64,000 bases of DNA from Tetrastigma voinierianum (GCA_016808115.1 JAEQBH010000719.1:62001-126000); one strand, 5' to 3'. Shown: positions 1 through 11,663, counted from the stretch's first letter. Notes: generated by a model not told the origin, from the sequence alone. Translations and numbers: made by a program.

Positions 1-770
1 CAAAAACCCATTGGCTATTCTGCACTAACTCTTCTTATTCTCAATATGTATAAAATTTTTTTATTATTTCAAACCAATCTTAGGCTACACACAACAAACC
101 AGGTTTTGATTATAAGCTCCATATATGACTGATACTAGATAAGAACCAAACCACACAAATCTTTAGTTAATGGATTTATGCAGATACATGATCTAATCTA
201 AGTGCAGCCTCTCAAACGACAATCATAGGTGGTCATAGGTCAGCGATCTATTAAATCTACATCCCAAAGGGCTTAAAATGAGATATATGGTGAACACATA
301 CTCTATCAATGTCAAGCAAACAACAAATATAAATTTAAAAAAAAAAAAACGAGATATAAAGCTATACTTAAAGAACAATAGAAAAAAATGGTATGGTTTC
401 ATAAATCTGAATTACCAAACGGAGCCATCCCCGAGCTCTCTCATTTCCCAAGAACACTGAATTTTAAAGAAGAGGAAAACAACTCAGAATTTCAAGCTTT
501 GTGCTATTTAGGTTTCCCATACAGTCAACAACACGGTTTTCTCACATGATCGAACTTAGGACACACAATAGAATAAATCAAAACATCCATCCACAAGATA
601 AAGGAAAATAAAGATTAATAATTAATCACAAACACTCTCATTTGCCCCAACAAAGACCCAAATCAAACAATTCATAAGAAACAAAAAGAAAATCACAGAC
701 ACTTCTTGGAACCATGAAAAAAATGAAAAGAAAATTTGGGGTTGTGCTGATGGGTAATAGCGATACTTAC
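1..770. other. Non-coding, probably intron of the Mpv17-like gene
   Basis: No exon is recognisable here on either strand. On the minus strand this stretch lies downstream of the Mpv17-like exon, past its splice donor, so it is most simply intron sequence, with the later exons lying left of the window edge. It is AT-rich with short A-runs. I searched for the conserved second half of the Mpv17 domain in minus-strand frames and did not see it. Confidence 0.4.
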
Positions 771-892
771 TTTAATTCGGCGATTTCTCTTCGATGTGGT
801 ATGAGTGATGGTCTGTGAACAAATATCACCAAACCCCCAAATCATACTAGAGCTGATGACCTGGGTCTTCACTGGATGTACACCAAACAATC
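771..892 (-). CDS. Exon of an Mpv17/PMP22-family membrane protein (partial)
   Basis: The minus-strand translation contains VHPVKTQVISS followed by an IWGFGDICSQTITHTT segment. This is the signature N-terminal stretch of the plant Mpv17/PMP22 subgroup that includes Arabidopsis AT3G24570. Family members are small four-helix proteins of the peroxisomal or inner mitochondrial membrane; this exon carries the first membrane-segment region. The exon ends at a strong donor (GTAAGT, plus-strand 765-770). A plausible acceptor, TATCAG, sits just upstream of base 892. The usual initiating residues (MLKLW-type) are not seen in the 600 bases upstream, so either the first coding exon lies elsewhere or the copy is a fragment. 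Family identity is fairly sure; whether the gene is functional is not. Confidence 0.72.
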
Positions 893-1539
893 CTGATACT
901 ATTTATATTATGCTTCAGTTCTTATACTCATCCTTGGAAAGGTAGAATTTTCGATAAATTTCCATGTGTTATTTAATGATACGAAAAAGAAAAAGTTTCT
1001 CATAACAAGTAGAGATTCAAGAGAGCAGGTATACTTATTTCTTAGAAAATCAGGAACATAACAAACTCAGTCTCAACTACGCGTAATCCAAACATAGTCT
1101 ATTTGTATAGAAGAATACATTCCTAAACATAGGCTATTGATCTAAAATAAATTTCAGTCTTAGCTGTAATCCAAACTTGCAAAACCCTAGTTTTCAAAAC
1201 TTCTAAGAAAATCATTCCTAGGTTATAATACACTTGACTAAAAATACAATCCTCTACTTGGTAGTTGGTCCCCAAGAAAACCAAGAAGGGTAAAAACAAA
1301 ATATATTTTCATTTCAAAAAATACAGGAGAGAAAGGGAGAAAAACGCAAGGTTGAGGATGCTTGGATGCGCTTGCGAAATGGACTCAATCAATCGTCGGG
1401 CCGGCGGTGGATATTACAATCGCGTGAGTCTAACTTCGAAGAAAATCGAGAGGAATGTGAAGGTGAACTAGTGAATGCGTGAAGTTGTGAATGCCAGTGA
1501 AATGGAGGAAACTTAGATTTTTCAATTAGGGTTCTTTTA
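893..1539 (-). other. Putative intron/5' leader of the Mpv17-like gene
   Basis: Read on the minus strand, 1360-1500 is CT-rich and relatively GC-rich and resembles a plant 5' untranslated leader. It is followed by AT-rich intron-like sequence up to the acceptor at 893-895. No clear ATG in frame with the Mpv17 exon is present. The chromovirus begins at 1540, so any promoter has been displaced or disrupted. This role is inferred from position only. Confidence 0.3.
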
Positions 1540-3614
1540 TGTAAGACCCGAGAAATTCCAATTTATGGAAAAAGGGCAAAATCATAATTTCGGTTACAAA
1601 ATTGTAATTTCGGTTAAAAGTTCGGAATTTATTCTCTAGATCTCGGATGATGAAACAGATTTCACCGTTGGAATCGTCTCGCAAAATCTAGCTAGCACGT
1701 GAGAATTTCATCGAATTAGAGACGGTCGAATTTACACGTTTTAGGAATCACGTTTCGGTGCCAGTAAAGATTTTCGATAAGACGAAAGTCACATATAACA
1801 AGTACTCATGTGTCATAAGTGGCATGAGTAGAGAGGAAAATGATGAAAATTGACTTCGAGATAGTCTTGGGAGTGTCAAAAGCGGGAAAGAAGGACAAAA
1901 TGGTCATTTTGGAATTTTTAAATGAGGATAAGACAAAACATGCATAGTGGTCTTCTTCCTTTTTGAAGGCCAAAGATGCACTAGCTTGGGAGGGGGACGG
2001 ACAGCAGCAAAAATGGTGGATTTTAGTGAGAGATTGTCCACCTTCTCTAGATGTATCGGGCGTCCATTCGCGAGTCTTTGGGACAAGCGAGGAAGCTGCT
2101 CTACGGGCTGAGCTCACATGGACACAGTTTAAGGAGTTTAGACAAACTCCTTGAGGTAGGGGTTTCTCCCTACTTGGGTTTTATTCCTTCTTTAAGTACT
2201 TTGTCGATGTTTTTCGGTTGGTTTGAGGCCATGAGGGGCCGTTTGATCGGTCAGTCCCAGTAGGACTTGAATTGTGGAAATTTTTAGACATTTTGGTGAG
2301 TCCATGGTACATTTGGGGGCTGATTTGGGTGTTATATAATTTATGGAATAAATTATGCTTTGAATTATTATCACGACCGGAAATGGCCGTGAAAACCAGG
2401 TTCACCAAGTGAACAGATGATTTGTAATTTCCGGGAATAGTAACTGAGGTTTCTTATTCACGAAGCAGTCAATTCTCCAAAGTAATTTTGTTAATTAATA
2501 TGTTTAATTCGGAGTAATTCAAGTAGAATTGCTCGTGTTTGATCATTAGCCCATACTGAGCTAATTTTGATGTGATGAAATGCGAATTACATAACATGAT
2601 TGTGTGATTTAATTTTTATGAATATATGCATGTTTATATATTTGCATGTGTTATAGATATGTGGAATTGGCATCATGCATTCCATATGCCTTTGGGACAC
2701 CCTAGGACGGTAGGAGTGAGTGCATGAGATGAGTCCTAGAAAATTGGGTTCGGGTTGTCTAAAAATGATAATTATCGGAGGAGTAGTCTATGCAAGAAAT
2801 ATCAATCGTCGGAGGCGTGATTGATATACATCGGAGGTAGTCCTGAAATAATATCAATTCATCGGAGGCAGTCCAATTGATATACACATCGGAGGGTTCT
2901 CCACAAACAAATAAATATAATAATTCTCATACGAGGCTTAGGCGAGTGTGAGGAGATTAGTGAGGACTCTCGGGTGCGAGATGATCGGTTAGACATTCAA
3001 GTAGGATCATGCATTTCTTTTGAATGTGTGTTTATTCACGGAGCATTGCATTGCACTTAGGTGGAGGGTAGCCCACTTAAGGGGATTCCACTACTGAGCA
3101 CTAGCTCACCCTGTCGAGGGATACTATTTTACAGGTACAGGGAGCATGTGAGGGGACAGCTCGTCCTAGAGGCTGTGGTTTAGAAGAAAGTCGGATTGTG
3201 GCTTTGGGTTATGATGTTCTACATGTATTAGAATTCTCTAATTATCAATATGTATTTGTATAAGAGTAAAAACATTTGAACTCTTAAAACTATTGGATAT
3301 AGTTGGATTCATAGTTTGTATGTTTTATGGGTATTGTTTATGGGCCCAAGTGGTCGTTTTACTCATGTTGTGATCATATTGGATATATGTTGTGAGTGAA
3401 GATGCAGGGGCCCAAGTATTTATTTACTCGGTTTAGTTGTATATGAGACCGCAATGTGGTCATTAGATTTAGGACGGGTTATGTACTAAGGGTGAAACCA
3501 CGTACAAAAGGAGACTGCCCGATTTTCTAAAATGGTGTCGGGTAACCCGACATCCCACTTGTATATTCCGTGAGTTGAATTAGTCAGCGGACCCCGGAGT
3601 TTAAATTCGTCACA
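1540..3614 (+). repeat. 5' LTR of the chromovirus
   Basis: It starts TGTAAGACCCGAG and can be followed in parallel with 8019-10076 along its whole length. The end is set at ...GTCACA by alignment to the 3' copy's ...GCTACA and is uncertain by about 15 bases. Between 2770 and 2910 it contains four or five imperfect ATCGGAGG-centred units. The copies differ by many substitutions and indels, implying an old insertion or poor base accuracy. Confidence 0.88.
2770..2910 (+). repeat. Short tandem repeats inside the chromovirus 5' LTR
   Basis: About four imperfect units of roughly 35-45 bases share the core ATCGGAGG followed by a TAGTC-like and ATATCAAT-like segment. The same block is present in the 3' LTR at about 9240-9400, so it was part of the LTR before insertion. 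Confidence 0.65.
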
Positions 3615-3627
3615 GCAGTATGTCAGG

Positions 3628-3645
3628 CATAGGTATCTGACTACC
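3628..3645 (+). promoter_or_regulatory. Degenerate primer-binding site
   Basis: TAGGTATCTGACTACC resembles the initiator-Met tRNA primer site TGGTATCAGAGC used by most plant chromoviruses, with two or three mismatches. It lies just inside the 5' LTR. Because the LTR end is blurred, the spacing is not exact. Confidence 0.45.
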
Positions 3646-4199
3646 AGGGAGGCTGAGAGTTGGGCTTAGGCCATAGTCTTTGAGGTGTAAGAACATCACC
3701 ACTAGGTGTGGTTCGATGTAGAGTTAGGTATGAGATTACCTAGGAAATCACGGGACAAAACTAGGACATCGCATGCATGTGTTTGGTGTGTTTTGTGTGA
3801 TTGGATTTTGTGAAGTGTGCTTGCATGCTTGGTTGTGCATAACATGAATTGTTAGGTGTTATATGATTGATATGCTTGGTTGATAGCATAGGATGAAGTG
3901 TGGAAAATTTTGGAGTTTACAGTGTGTAAACTGGAACAAAGGAAAAAGAAAATAAATAAAATAAATTTTATAAAATTTATTAGGTTATGAGAGTGAAAGA
4001 AAATAATATTTTGGATTTTACAAGGTGGAAAAGCGAAGAAAATAAATTTTATAAATTTATTTAGTATTGGAAAATGAGAAAAAAAAATAGGTATATGTTT
4101 TTGAATTTTCCAGCAGCCAGAGAAATGAAAAAAAAAAAAAAGGGAAACGAAAAAAAATGTTGGTGCGAAATTGGAAATGAACTCTTGCTAAAATTGTGT

Positions 4200-4345
4200 A
4201 GTGACGAGGGGTTAGCGGTTGGGCGCGGCGCATGTGCTTGGCCCAGGCGCCGCGGCGACGTAGGGGCGCGGGGCACGGCCTTGCGAGCGCGCGGCTGGCG
4301 TAGCGGCGAGGGCGCGCGGCCGCGCTGGCTGGCGCGGCTGGCGTC
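4200..4345. other. Isolated GC-rich block in the chromovirus leader
   Basis: A ~145-base block made largely of GCGCGGC-type words sits between AT-rich stretches that include AAATAAATTTTATAAATTT-like tracts and long A-runs. It lies where leader and gag would be expected. It gives open frames on both strands with no family resemblance, so I do not call a protein. It could be part of a separate insertion spanning about 3760-4640. Confidence 0.5.
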
Positions 4346-5189
4346 TTCTTTGGGCGATGGTACGTACGCCAGTGCGTTCAACCTATTTTGGCCCGGTTTG
4401 ACTTCAGTCGCAATTTCACGAGTCATTTTGGACATTGTTCGTGAACCCGGTTCGCCGAACCTTGTTCATCACAAAAAAAAAAAAAAAAAAATTCAATTTT
4501 TTTAAATTAAATTAAAATCAAATAAAATTTGACAAAATTTTCGAAAAATAAAATTTTCAAAAATGAAATTTTTGTTGATAAAAATATTTTAAATGCATAA
4601 TCGATTGCCTTGCATTACATGTAAATGCAAGGATAATGGGTATACACTGATTTATGTGTATGAATTAGTGTCTCGGGGGGTAGTAGCATGCCCCTTAGAG
4701 ATCGCATCACTTTGAGATTTAACTTTCCATTGAGCGTACGGATGGCGGTCGGGGCGAGGGGCGTGGGGGCGTCCGCGGGGTATTGGTCGGGGCACCGCAA
4801 TGTTTGATCAGCGGGTTTTATTGAAATTGTAGGTATTCTGGCCATTCTTTATCGCCTGAGGCTAGTATGGCGGGTAAACGGGAGGTCTAGTAACCTCCGA
4901 GAGGTTAGGGCGCATCATCCTCAGAGCATTCACGGGAGGAGATCAGATGAGTGGCGGACCATTGGTTTTATGCCGGATCGAGAAGGTGTTAGGGCCATGG
5001 AAGTTACCTACGACACTACGAGTTAAACTAGCTGCGTTCCGGTGAGAATGAGGCTTGAGTATGGTGGAAGTAGGCGAGGACCTCTTGAGACCTTAGGGCC
5101 TTTACAATGTGTGAGTTCTCCTGAGATTAGGGCGAGAATAGGTATGATGGAGTCGGTGGTTGCGAGTCGCGGATCTCGGGACTCTACTC

Positions 5190-5340
5190 ACGATGGACTG
5201 AGGAACATGGACATGTCGAGTTCGATGTCATCCACGGGGATGGATTGGTGATAGCTTATAGAATTAGGTATCGATTGAGGCGTAAGAGGGTTCTGGCCTA
5301 TACGCCCAAATTTTCGTGTGGTATTTCGGGGATAGCGCTG
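5190..5340 (+). pseudogene. Chromovirus aspartic protease, C-terminal remnant
   Basis: Broken frames read HVEFDVI...GDGLV followed by YRIRYRLRRKR and a TPKF-like segment. This corresponds to the protease C-terminal FDVILGMDWL motif of plant gypsy elements, with one frame change in the middle. The catalytic DTG/DSG part is not found. It leads directly toward the reverse transcriptase remnant, which agrees with the normal gag-pol order. Confidence 0.55.
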
Positions 5341-5461
5341 ACATTTTGCCCGGGCGTTATCACAGTCCGAGGTGTGGGGGCAGGTTAAAGCGGGTTGGCT
5401 AGCGAGCCTTACTGAAGGGACGGGGAGGGCCCGGACTTAGATCTCGGTAGTGTGAAAGTAT

Positions 5462-6040
5462 GTGGAGTGTTTTCCCGAGGATAGGCTACCTGGACTGCCT
5501 CCACAGAGGGTAGTAGACTTCGGTATCGAATTACACCCTGGTACTTCACCCATCTCTATAACTCCGCATAGGATGGCACCGGTTGAGTTCGCGGGAACTT
5601 CCGAGTCCCGATTCACGAGCTATTGGACGAGGGTTCATGTGGCCAGGAACGCCGCCCATGGGGAGCTCGGTTTTATTTGCGAAGAAGAAGAAGTGAACCC
5701 GCCGGTATGCGTGGCTGACGGTTGAACGGGGGTTCACGATCATGAATCGGTACCCGTGCAGAGGATTGATGATTTATTTGATCGATTGAGAGGAGCGAGA
5801 GTCTACTCCCGAGATAGACCGCTTTCGTTACCGTGCTTCAGAGAGTTAGGGAGGCGGATATCCCACTACCAAGACGGTGGTTGGGGATGCGATTATGGGC
5901 ACTTTGAGTTCTGGTGCCCTTTGGATTAACGAATGCGCCAGCGGCATTCATGGATCTCATGCATAGGGTATTCCAACCCTATCTAGATTAGTTTGTCATG
6001 GTCTTCGTGGATGAAGAAATTGCGATCTACTCCCGGTCAA
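5462..6040 (+). pseudogene. Chromovirus reverse transcriptase remnant
   Basis: The start reads FPEDRLPGLPP then VVDFGIELHPGTSPIS and HRMAP, the classic entry of Ty3/gypsy reverse transcriptase. Around 5945-6035 a second block reads FMDLMHRVFQPYLD, a stop, then FVMVFVDE followed by YSRS. This is the catalytic region, with FVDE in place of the usual (Y/F)VDD. Several stops and frame shifts separate the blocks, so no active enzyme can be made. RNase H sequence is expected at about 6100-6800 but I cannot identify it residue by residue. Confidence 0.8.
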
Positions 6041-7189
6041 AGTGGAGCATAGTATCACTTAGGGGATGGATTCTGAGTTGTTGAGATACCATCAGCGTAC
6101 ACCTAGACCGGTAAGTGAGAGTTTTATTCTTGAGGTGAGGTTTTTAGGACACGTGGTGTCAGCACCAGGAGTGTCAGTCGACCTAGAAAGGTTGAGGCCG
6201 TGATGAATTGGGAGGAAACGAATGTCAATCTTGAGATCACGTAGTTTCTTGGGATTTCTTGGGTATTATAGGAGATTCGAATGGGCTGAGTTGTCCATTC
6301 GGGCGGATCTGTGGTTAGCCTACGGGACGTGGACTCCTTAGTTGGGACGGCCTGACCATAGAGAGAGAGATCGAGGATGCTCGGAACACTCGGGATACGG
6401 GTGTTGTGTAAGAGGGAGTCGACCTTCTTAGTTTGAGGAAGGCGAGAAGACACGCTCACACGAGTTTGGGGACCGGATCAGGATTGGGCATGTGAGGCAG
6501 GGTTGCCTCCAAGAAACGGGGATCCTAAGACTTTACAGGACGCAATCCCGATTAGGCGTAGAACATGGGAGTATCGGTTCATTCTCACCTTGAAATGCGG
6601 GTTAGAGGAACCGATTCGGTTTGAGGGTGCTATCTGAAACGCTCCCGACAACATAGATAGACGAGAGGGACGGAGTGTGGTCGAAGTGAGGACGGATCGA
6701 ATTGCGCGGCTGAGGAGCGTGGTGGACTTTAGGGTGGTAGACCTATTGGTTGTTGATCGGAGTTCACATGGATGAGTTGTGACCATCGGGTTGTTAATGT
6801 TAGGACATGTGGGTTAGCATACGACCACGACCTTGGATTAAGCTTAGAGGTTAAGACCTTTAGAGAAGCGAGAAATAGATGTTCTTCCCTAGGATGTAGG
6901 GTGAGAGTTGACCTGATAGGTCGAGGTTATGAGTGAGAGATCTCTGAGATTCTGCTCATAGTGGACCCCGGGATTGGGTGTCACAGTATGGCATGATTGC
7001 GTTCGTGTGCACGGTAACATCGCGTCGAGTCGGGTGTGGGTGCACGGTACGGTCATTCACCACTCTTGGTGAGTGTGGGTTGAGTTTGTTTTAGGACTAC
7101 GTCCAATGAAGACTCATAGTTCGATTCAGGAAATGAAGAACAATTAAAGTGTGTTGGGCAAAGCAAAAAGGGGGTCGTTAATCCCCTAA

Positions 7190-7480
7190 GGTGAGAATCC
7201 TGGAGTTAGGGTGTAAGAGACCCGGGAGATATCCCGAAATTTCCTACAACAACAGTTGTCAGGCGAGTATACAGATGGCACCATATGAGGCATTGTATGG
7301 AAGGCCATGTAGATTACCGTTATGTTGGACCGAGGTGGAAGAGAGCTCCATCACTTGGTCAGGATCTGGAATAGAGACACATCCAGGAAGGTGAGCTTGA
7401 TATGACAACGTCTTCTGACTCAGGCGGCAGAAGAACTATGCGGATGTACGACGTCGACCCTTAGAGTTCGAGGTTGGGGA
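7190..7480 (+). pseudogene. Chromovirus integrase, central part
   Basis: The frame contains SYNNSCQASIQMAPYEALYGR followed by PLCWTEVEE, a highly conserved stretch of the plant chromovirus integrase just after the catalytic core. The upstream zinc-binding and DDE core residues are not readable. A frame change separates it from the following chromodomain frame at 7491. Confidence 0.8.
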
Positions 7481-7490
7481 TCATGTCTTC

Positions 7491-7940
7491 TTGAAGGTTA
7501 TGCCTAAGAGAGGAGTGGTCAGGTTCGGCAAGCGTGGGAAGCTATCGCCGAGATTCATAGGGCCTTTCGAGATACTCGAGAGGATAGGCGTTGTAGCGTA
7601 CCGGTTGGCTTTACCGCCTAGCATGTCAGGTGTCCACAAGGTATTTCACGTCTCCGTGCTCCGGAAGTATACTCCAGATCCAGCTCATGTGGTGGATTGG
7701 GGGCAGATTGAGGTTGACGCTGATGGGACCTTTGAGGAGGGACCAGTGTACATTTTGGATAGTCGTGATCAGGTTTTACGACGCAAGACCATGAGGCTAG
7801 TGAGGGTACTATGGAGGCACTATGGAGTGGAGGAGTCCACGTGGGAGCACGACTATACGATGCGGGCCACCTATCCTTTCTTGTTTAGGGATGAAGGTCG
7901 TAGTTTAGCGTTAGTTAAATATTTGTTTACATCGTGGTAG
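7491..7940 (+). pseudogene. Integrase C-terminus with chromodomain-like tail
   Basis: This is the longest open stretch of the element at 149 codons. It reads FGKRGKLSPRFIGPFEILER, then AYRLALPP, GVHKVFHVSVLRKY, and ends in a QVLRRKT...VRVLWRHYGVEESTWE segment. The first part is the GPF/Y-type integrase C-terminal module. The last part is the chromodomain-like tail that targets chromovirus integration to heterochromatin. It is the best-preserved piece of the element. The real protein would start far upstream; the methionine at 7491 is not a true start. Confidence 0.82.
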
Positions 7941-8004
7941 AGTGCACGTTGCATATGCATGTGAGTGATTGTAATTGTCCAGAATTTCGGGACGAAATTC
8001 CTTT

Positions 8005-8018
8005 TAAGGAGGGGAGAA
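8005..8018 (+). promoter_or_regulatory. Polypurine tract of the chromovirus
   Basis: The purine-rich run TAAGGAGGGGAGAA ends directly before the 3' LTR start TGTAAG. It is the primer for plus-strand DNA synthesis. Confidence 0.8.
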
Positions 8019-10076
8019 TGTAAGACACAGAAATTCAATTTACGGAAAAATGCTTAAAATATTAATTTCGGTTACAAATTGTAATTTCGGTTAAAAATTT
8101 GGAATTTATTCTCTAGATCACCGGATGATGAAGCGGATTTCATAGTTGGAATCATCTGCAGAAATCTAGTTAGCACGTAAAATTTAAAGTCGAATTAGGA
8201 GCGGTCGGTACTTACGTTTTCCCCCGAGGCATCACGTTTCGGGTGCCGTAAAATGATTTTCGATGCGACGAAAGTCACATATAACACGTACTCATGTGCC
8301 ATATGTGGTATGAGTAGAGAAATGATGAAAATGAACGGCCGAGTGTCAAAACTGGGAAAAGAAGGACAAAATGGTCATTTTGGAATTTTTAAATGAGGAT
8401 AAGACAAAACATGCATAGTGGTCTTCTTCCTTTTTGAAGGCCAAAGATGCAGTAGCTGGGGAGGGGGACGGACAACAGCAAAAATGGTGGATTTTAGTGA
8501 GAGAATGTCCACCTTCTCTTAAAAATATCGGGCGATCGACCGTCGGAGTCTTCGAGGACAAGTAGGAAAGGCACGCTATCACGCGGGCGAGCTCACAGCG
8601 TGGACACCGGATTTAAGGAGTTTAGACAAACTCCTTGAGGTAGGGGTTTCTCCCTACTTGGGTTTTATTCCTTCTTTAAGTACTTTGTCGATGTTTCGGT
8701 TGGTTTGAGGCCGTGAGGGGCCGTTTGATCGGTCCCAAAACATGGGACCGAATTGTGAAATTGTTTAGACATTTTTGGTCAGTCCGTGGCTGTTGGGGAC
8801 TGATTTGGGTGTTTATATGATAATTTATGGAATAAATTATGCTTTGGTGTGTATAAGGCCGGAAATGGCCGTGAAACCCGGGTTCACCAAGTGAACCGAT
8901 GATTTGTGAATTTTCGGGAATAGTAACCGAGGGTTTCACTGTTCCTGAAACACTGTTCTCAAAATAATTTTTGTGAATTAATATGTTTGGTAGAGTAATT
9001 CAAGAATGTGTCAGTAATATCACAGCTCCATGTGAGTTAATTTTGATGTGATGAAATGAAATTATAACATGATTGTGTGGATTTAATTTATGTGAATATA
9101 TGGCGTTTATATATTTCGCATGTGTTATACATCAGAATGGAATTGGTATCATGCATTCCAAGTGCACTGACACCCTAGGATGTAGGGAGGAGTGCATGAG
9201 ATGAGTCTAGAGAAAATTGGGTTCGGAGGGTTGTCTAAAAATGATAATTATCGGAGGGTAGTCCATACCAAAATATCAATCGTCGGAGACGGCCCAATTG
9301 ATATACATCGGAGGGTAGTCCACAAATAATATCAATCATCGGAGACGGTCCAATTGATATATACACATCGGAGGGTTGTCCACAAACAAATAAATATAAT
9401 AATTCTCATACGAGGCTTAGGCGAGTGTGAGGAAGTCGATGAGGACTCGGGTACGAGATGATAAGTTAGACATTCAAGTAGGATCATGCATTTGCTTGAA
9501 TGTGTGTTTATTTCTTGGAGCATTGCATTGCACTGAAAGTGAGAGTAGCCCATTTAGAGTGATTCCACTACCGAAGCACTAGCTCACCCCGCCGGTGGAT
9601 ACCATTTTACGTGGCCAGGAGCGTGCGAGGGGACGGCCGTCAGGCCGTGGTTTAGAAGAAAGCCGATTGTGACTTCTTCGGGGTTATGATGTTCTACATG
9701 TATTGTAATTTCAATTGTAATATATGTGTTGTATAAGAGTAAAAACATTTGAACTCTTAAAACTATTGACATATGCTGGATTCATAGTTGGTATGTTTAT
9801 GGGTATTGTTTATGGGCCCAAGTGGCCGCATCTATGTCATGATCATATTGATATGTTGTGAGGAAGATGCAGTCTTGAGCGACCACATTTACCCGCCAGT
9901 TGTATATGACCCTCAGAAGTCATTGACCTGCTTGGGGGACAGGTGCCAGGCACTATGGTGAGCCCCCGACAAAGGAGACTCATTCGATTTTCTCAAATGG
10001 TGTCGTAACCCACATCCACTTGTATTCCGCTAGAAGCCGACGGTAGTCAACTGACCCTGTGGTTCGGGGCGCTACA
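8019..10076 (+). repeat. 3' LTR of the chromovirus
   Basis: It starts TGTAAGACACAG after the polypurine tract and ends ...GGGGCGCTACA. It matches the 5' LTR throughout but with many local insertions (for example around 8540-8610) and deletions. The ATCGGAGG unit block recurs at about 9240-9400. There is no gene here; the short open frames are chance. Confidence 0.88.
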
Positions 10077-11034
10077 TTTTCTTTAAAATTTACTATTTTA
10101 CCCTTGAATTATAATTTTTAAAAAATAAATAAAACAAATAAAAATCGACCCAAACCTAATTGGCTCGTGGGCTTATACTAGCCGAGCCAAACAGCCCGGT
10201 CCTATTCTAGCCTTTATTTTTACGACCCAACCCTTTTACATTTTTGCCAACCCATTGTAACCCATCTGGCTCAACCCATATTCTCATATCTAACAGAAAC
10301 CATAACCCCAAGTTCTGGAAAATCACCTAAACTTTTCTAATAGAAGGAAACGGTTTCAATTTTCCTGTTAATCACACTGATCACTTTTGATGAACTCAAG
10401 CTCGAAAGTTTAGTGGCTTTTGGTTTATTGAGCTTAAAAATCGCTCAAGAATCTTTCCAACCAATTGTGCTTGGTTTTGAGCCCTAGATATAGGAAGCAA
10501 AACGACAACGGGAAAGTGGGCATGCAAATGGAAAAAATTAAGGAAATCTGTGTGGACAAGTTTTCATTATGAAACCTTAGAATGGAAGACTTGGCACTCG
10601 AATTGAAGGAGAAAAGAGAAGTCAAGATTTCAAGGCATCTATGTGGTCAAATAAAATTCGTTTAAAATGAGTTGTTATACGAATTCAAAAAAGATTATGG
10701 GTTGCAGGAAATAGAGGGTTATTTTTATGGATTATAATATTGTTTTATAACTTATTGCTAATAATATTGCGCCTTTTGGTTCCTAGTGGTTCCCCTAATC
10801 TAGAATGAAAGCACGTGGATGGCTGCCTAATTTCTTCAACCGTGTGATGTAATTGTTGCAGATAACCTTTGTTTTAATGAGAAGTTCATTTGTTAGGAAT
10901 TCCTTTTCCCCGCAGGAGGTAGCGTTGGAAGCATTATGGTGGTAGAAATGATTATCTTTGTCTAATGAATGGTGATATTGGAAAAAAAAAAAATTATCAT
11001 ACTTTCACAACAAAAGTTTTTTGTTTTTGGTCAG
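10077..11034. other. AT-rich spacer, no gene recognised
   Basis: This is sequence resuming after the chromovirus insertion. A TTTTCCCCGCAG acceptor-like string sits near 10907-10918, but no exon with family resemblance follows. I see no repeat longer than short homopolymers. Confidence 0.5.
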
Positions 11035-11405
11035 GGAAAAAAATCATCGGGATATCAAGGACAAATTATAAATTAGTCATTGGTTTAGAAAAGACCCATT
11101 AGTTTTCTATTTCAAAAAACTAATTGTTTAGCTCTAATTGACTAATGTTTATCATACTTAATTTATTATTTTATTTCAAAATATCTTCTTTCTTATATAA
11201 TATTTCTATTTTACTTATTTCTTTCTTTACTAGTTCTTACAAAAAATCAAAAATAAATTGGAATAAATGGACTAAATTACAAGTATATTTAAAATATATG
11301 AACTAATAAATTAGTTTTGAAATAGAAGGAATTTATTGATTTGTTTTTCAAAACTTAAAGGGCCTAATTTATAATTTACTGATATCGTTTAGAATTCTAT
11401 AATTT
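11035..11405. mobile_element. MITE-like inverted-repeat element
   Basis: The left end (about 11045-11125: GATATCAAGGACAAATTATAA... through CTATTTCAAAAAACTAA) pairs with the reverse complement of about 11290-11395 (GATATCAGTAAATTATAAATTAG... CTATTTCAAAACTAA). This gives a ~370-base element with long imperfect terminal inverted repeats and an AT-rich centre, which fits a non-autonomous DNA transposon. No coding capacity or clear target duplication was found, so the family is unknown. Confidence 0.55.
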
Positions 11406-11661
11406 TAAGAGTAGATTCCATTTGAACCATTTTTAGCATTCATGAGGAAGGTGTGTCATGTTATTTCTACCACCCTCTCCAGTTATTATTTTCGATAACA
11501 ATAGGATTTTGATTATATTAAAGAGAATAAAGAGTCTTTATTTTTTATTTAACTATTTCAAAATACATTTGTTTTGTCAAAAATTAGTTACAATTCACTA
11601 ATAAATCATTTAACTACCCCCATTGCTATTTCTAATTATGTCTAATATATGTCCTATTTCT

Positions 11662-11663
<2 letters not shown>

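Larger units (their letters stand above)
1540..10076 (+). mobile_element. Ty3/gypsy chromovirus (Tekay/Del-like), degenerate
   Basis: Two direct copies of a ~2.06 kb LTR (1540-3614 and 8019-10076) flank a 4.4 kb interior. The interior holds remnants of aspartic protease, reverse transcriptase, integrase and a C-terminal chromodomain-like region in plus-strand order. Both LTRs begin TGTAAGAC, as is typical for this clade. A purine tract (AAGGAGGGGAGAA) abuts the 3' LTR. Flanking pentamers are TTTTA before and TTTTC after, a 4/5 match as a target duplication. No gag domain is recognised, so the interior is probably deleted as well as mutated. The chromodomain-like end assigns it to the chromovirus branch. 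Confidence 0.9.

Noticed and set aside
4061..4505. Overlapping frames on both strands, Arg/Ala-rich
   Set aside because: They arise from the GC-rich block and flanking A-runs. Both strands are open at once, and no motif is present.
10907..10950. Strong-looking splice acceptor TTTTCCCCGCAG
   Set aside because: The following sequence reaches a stop within about ten to seventeen codons in the frames tried and has no family match or partner donor.
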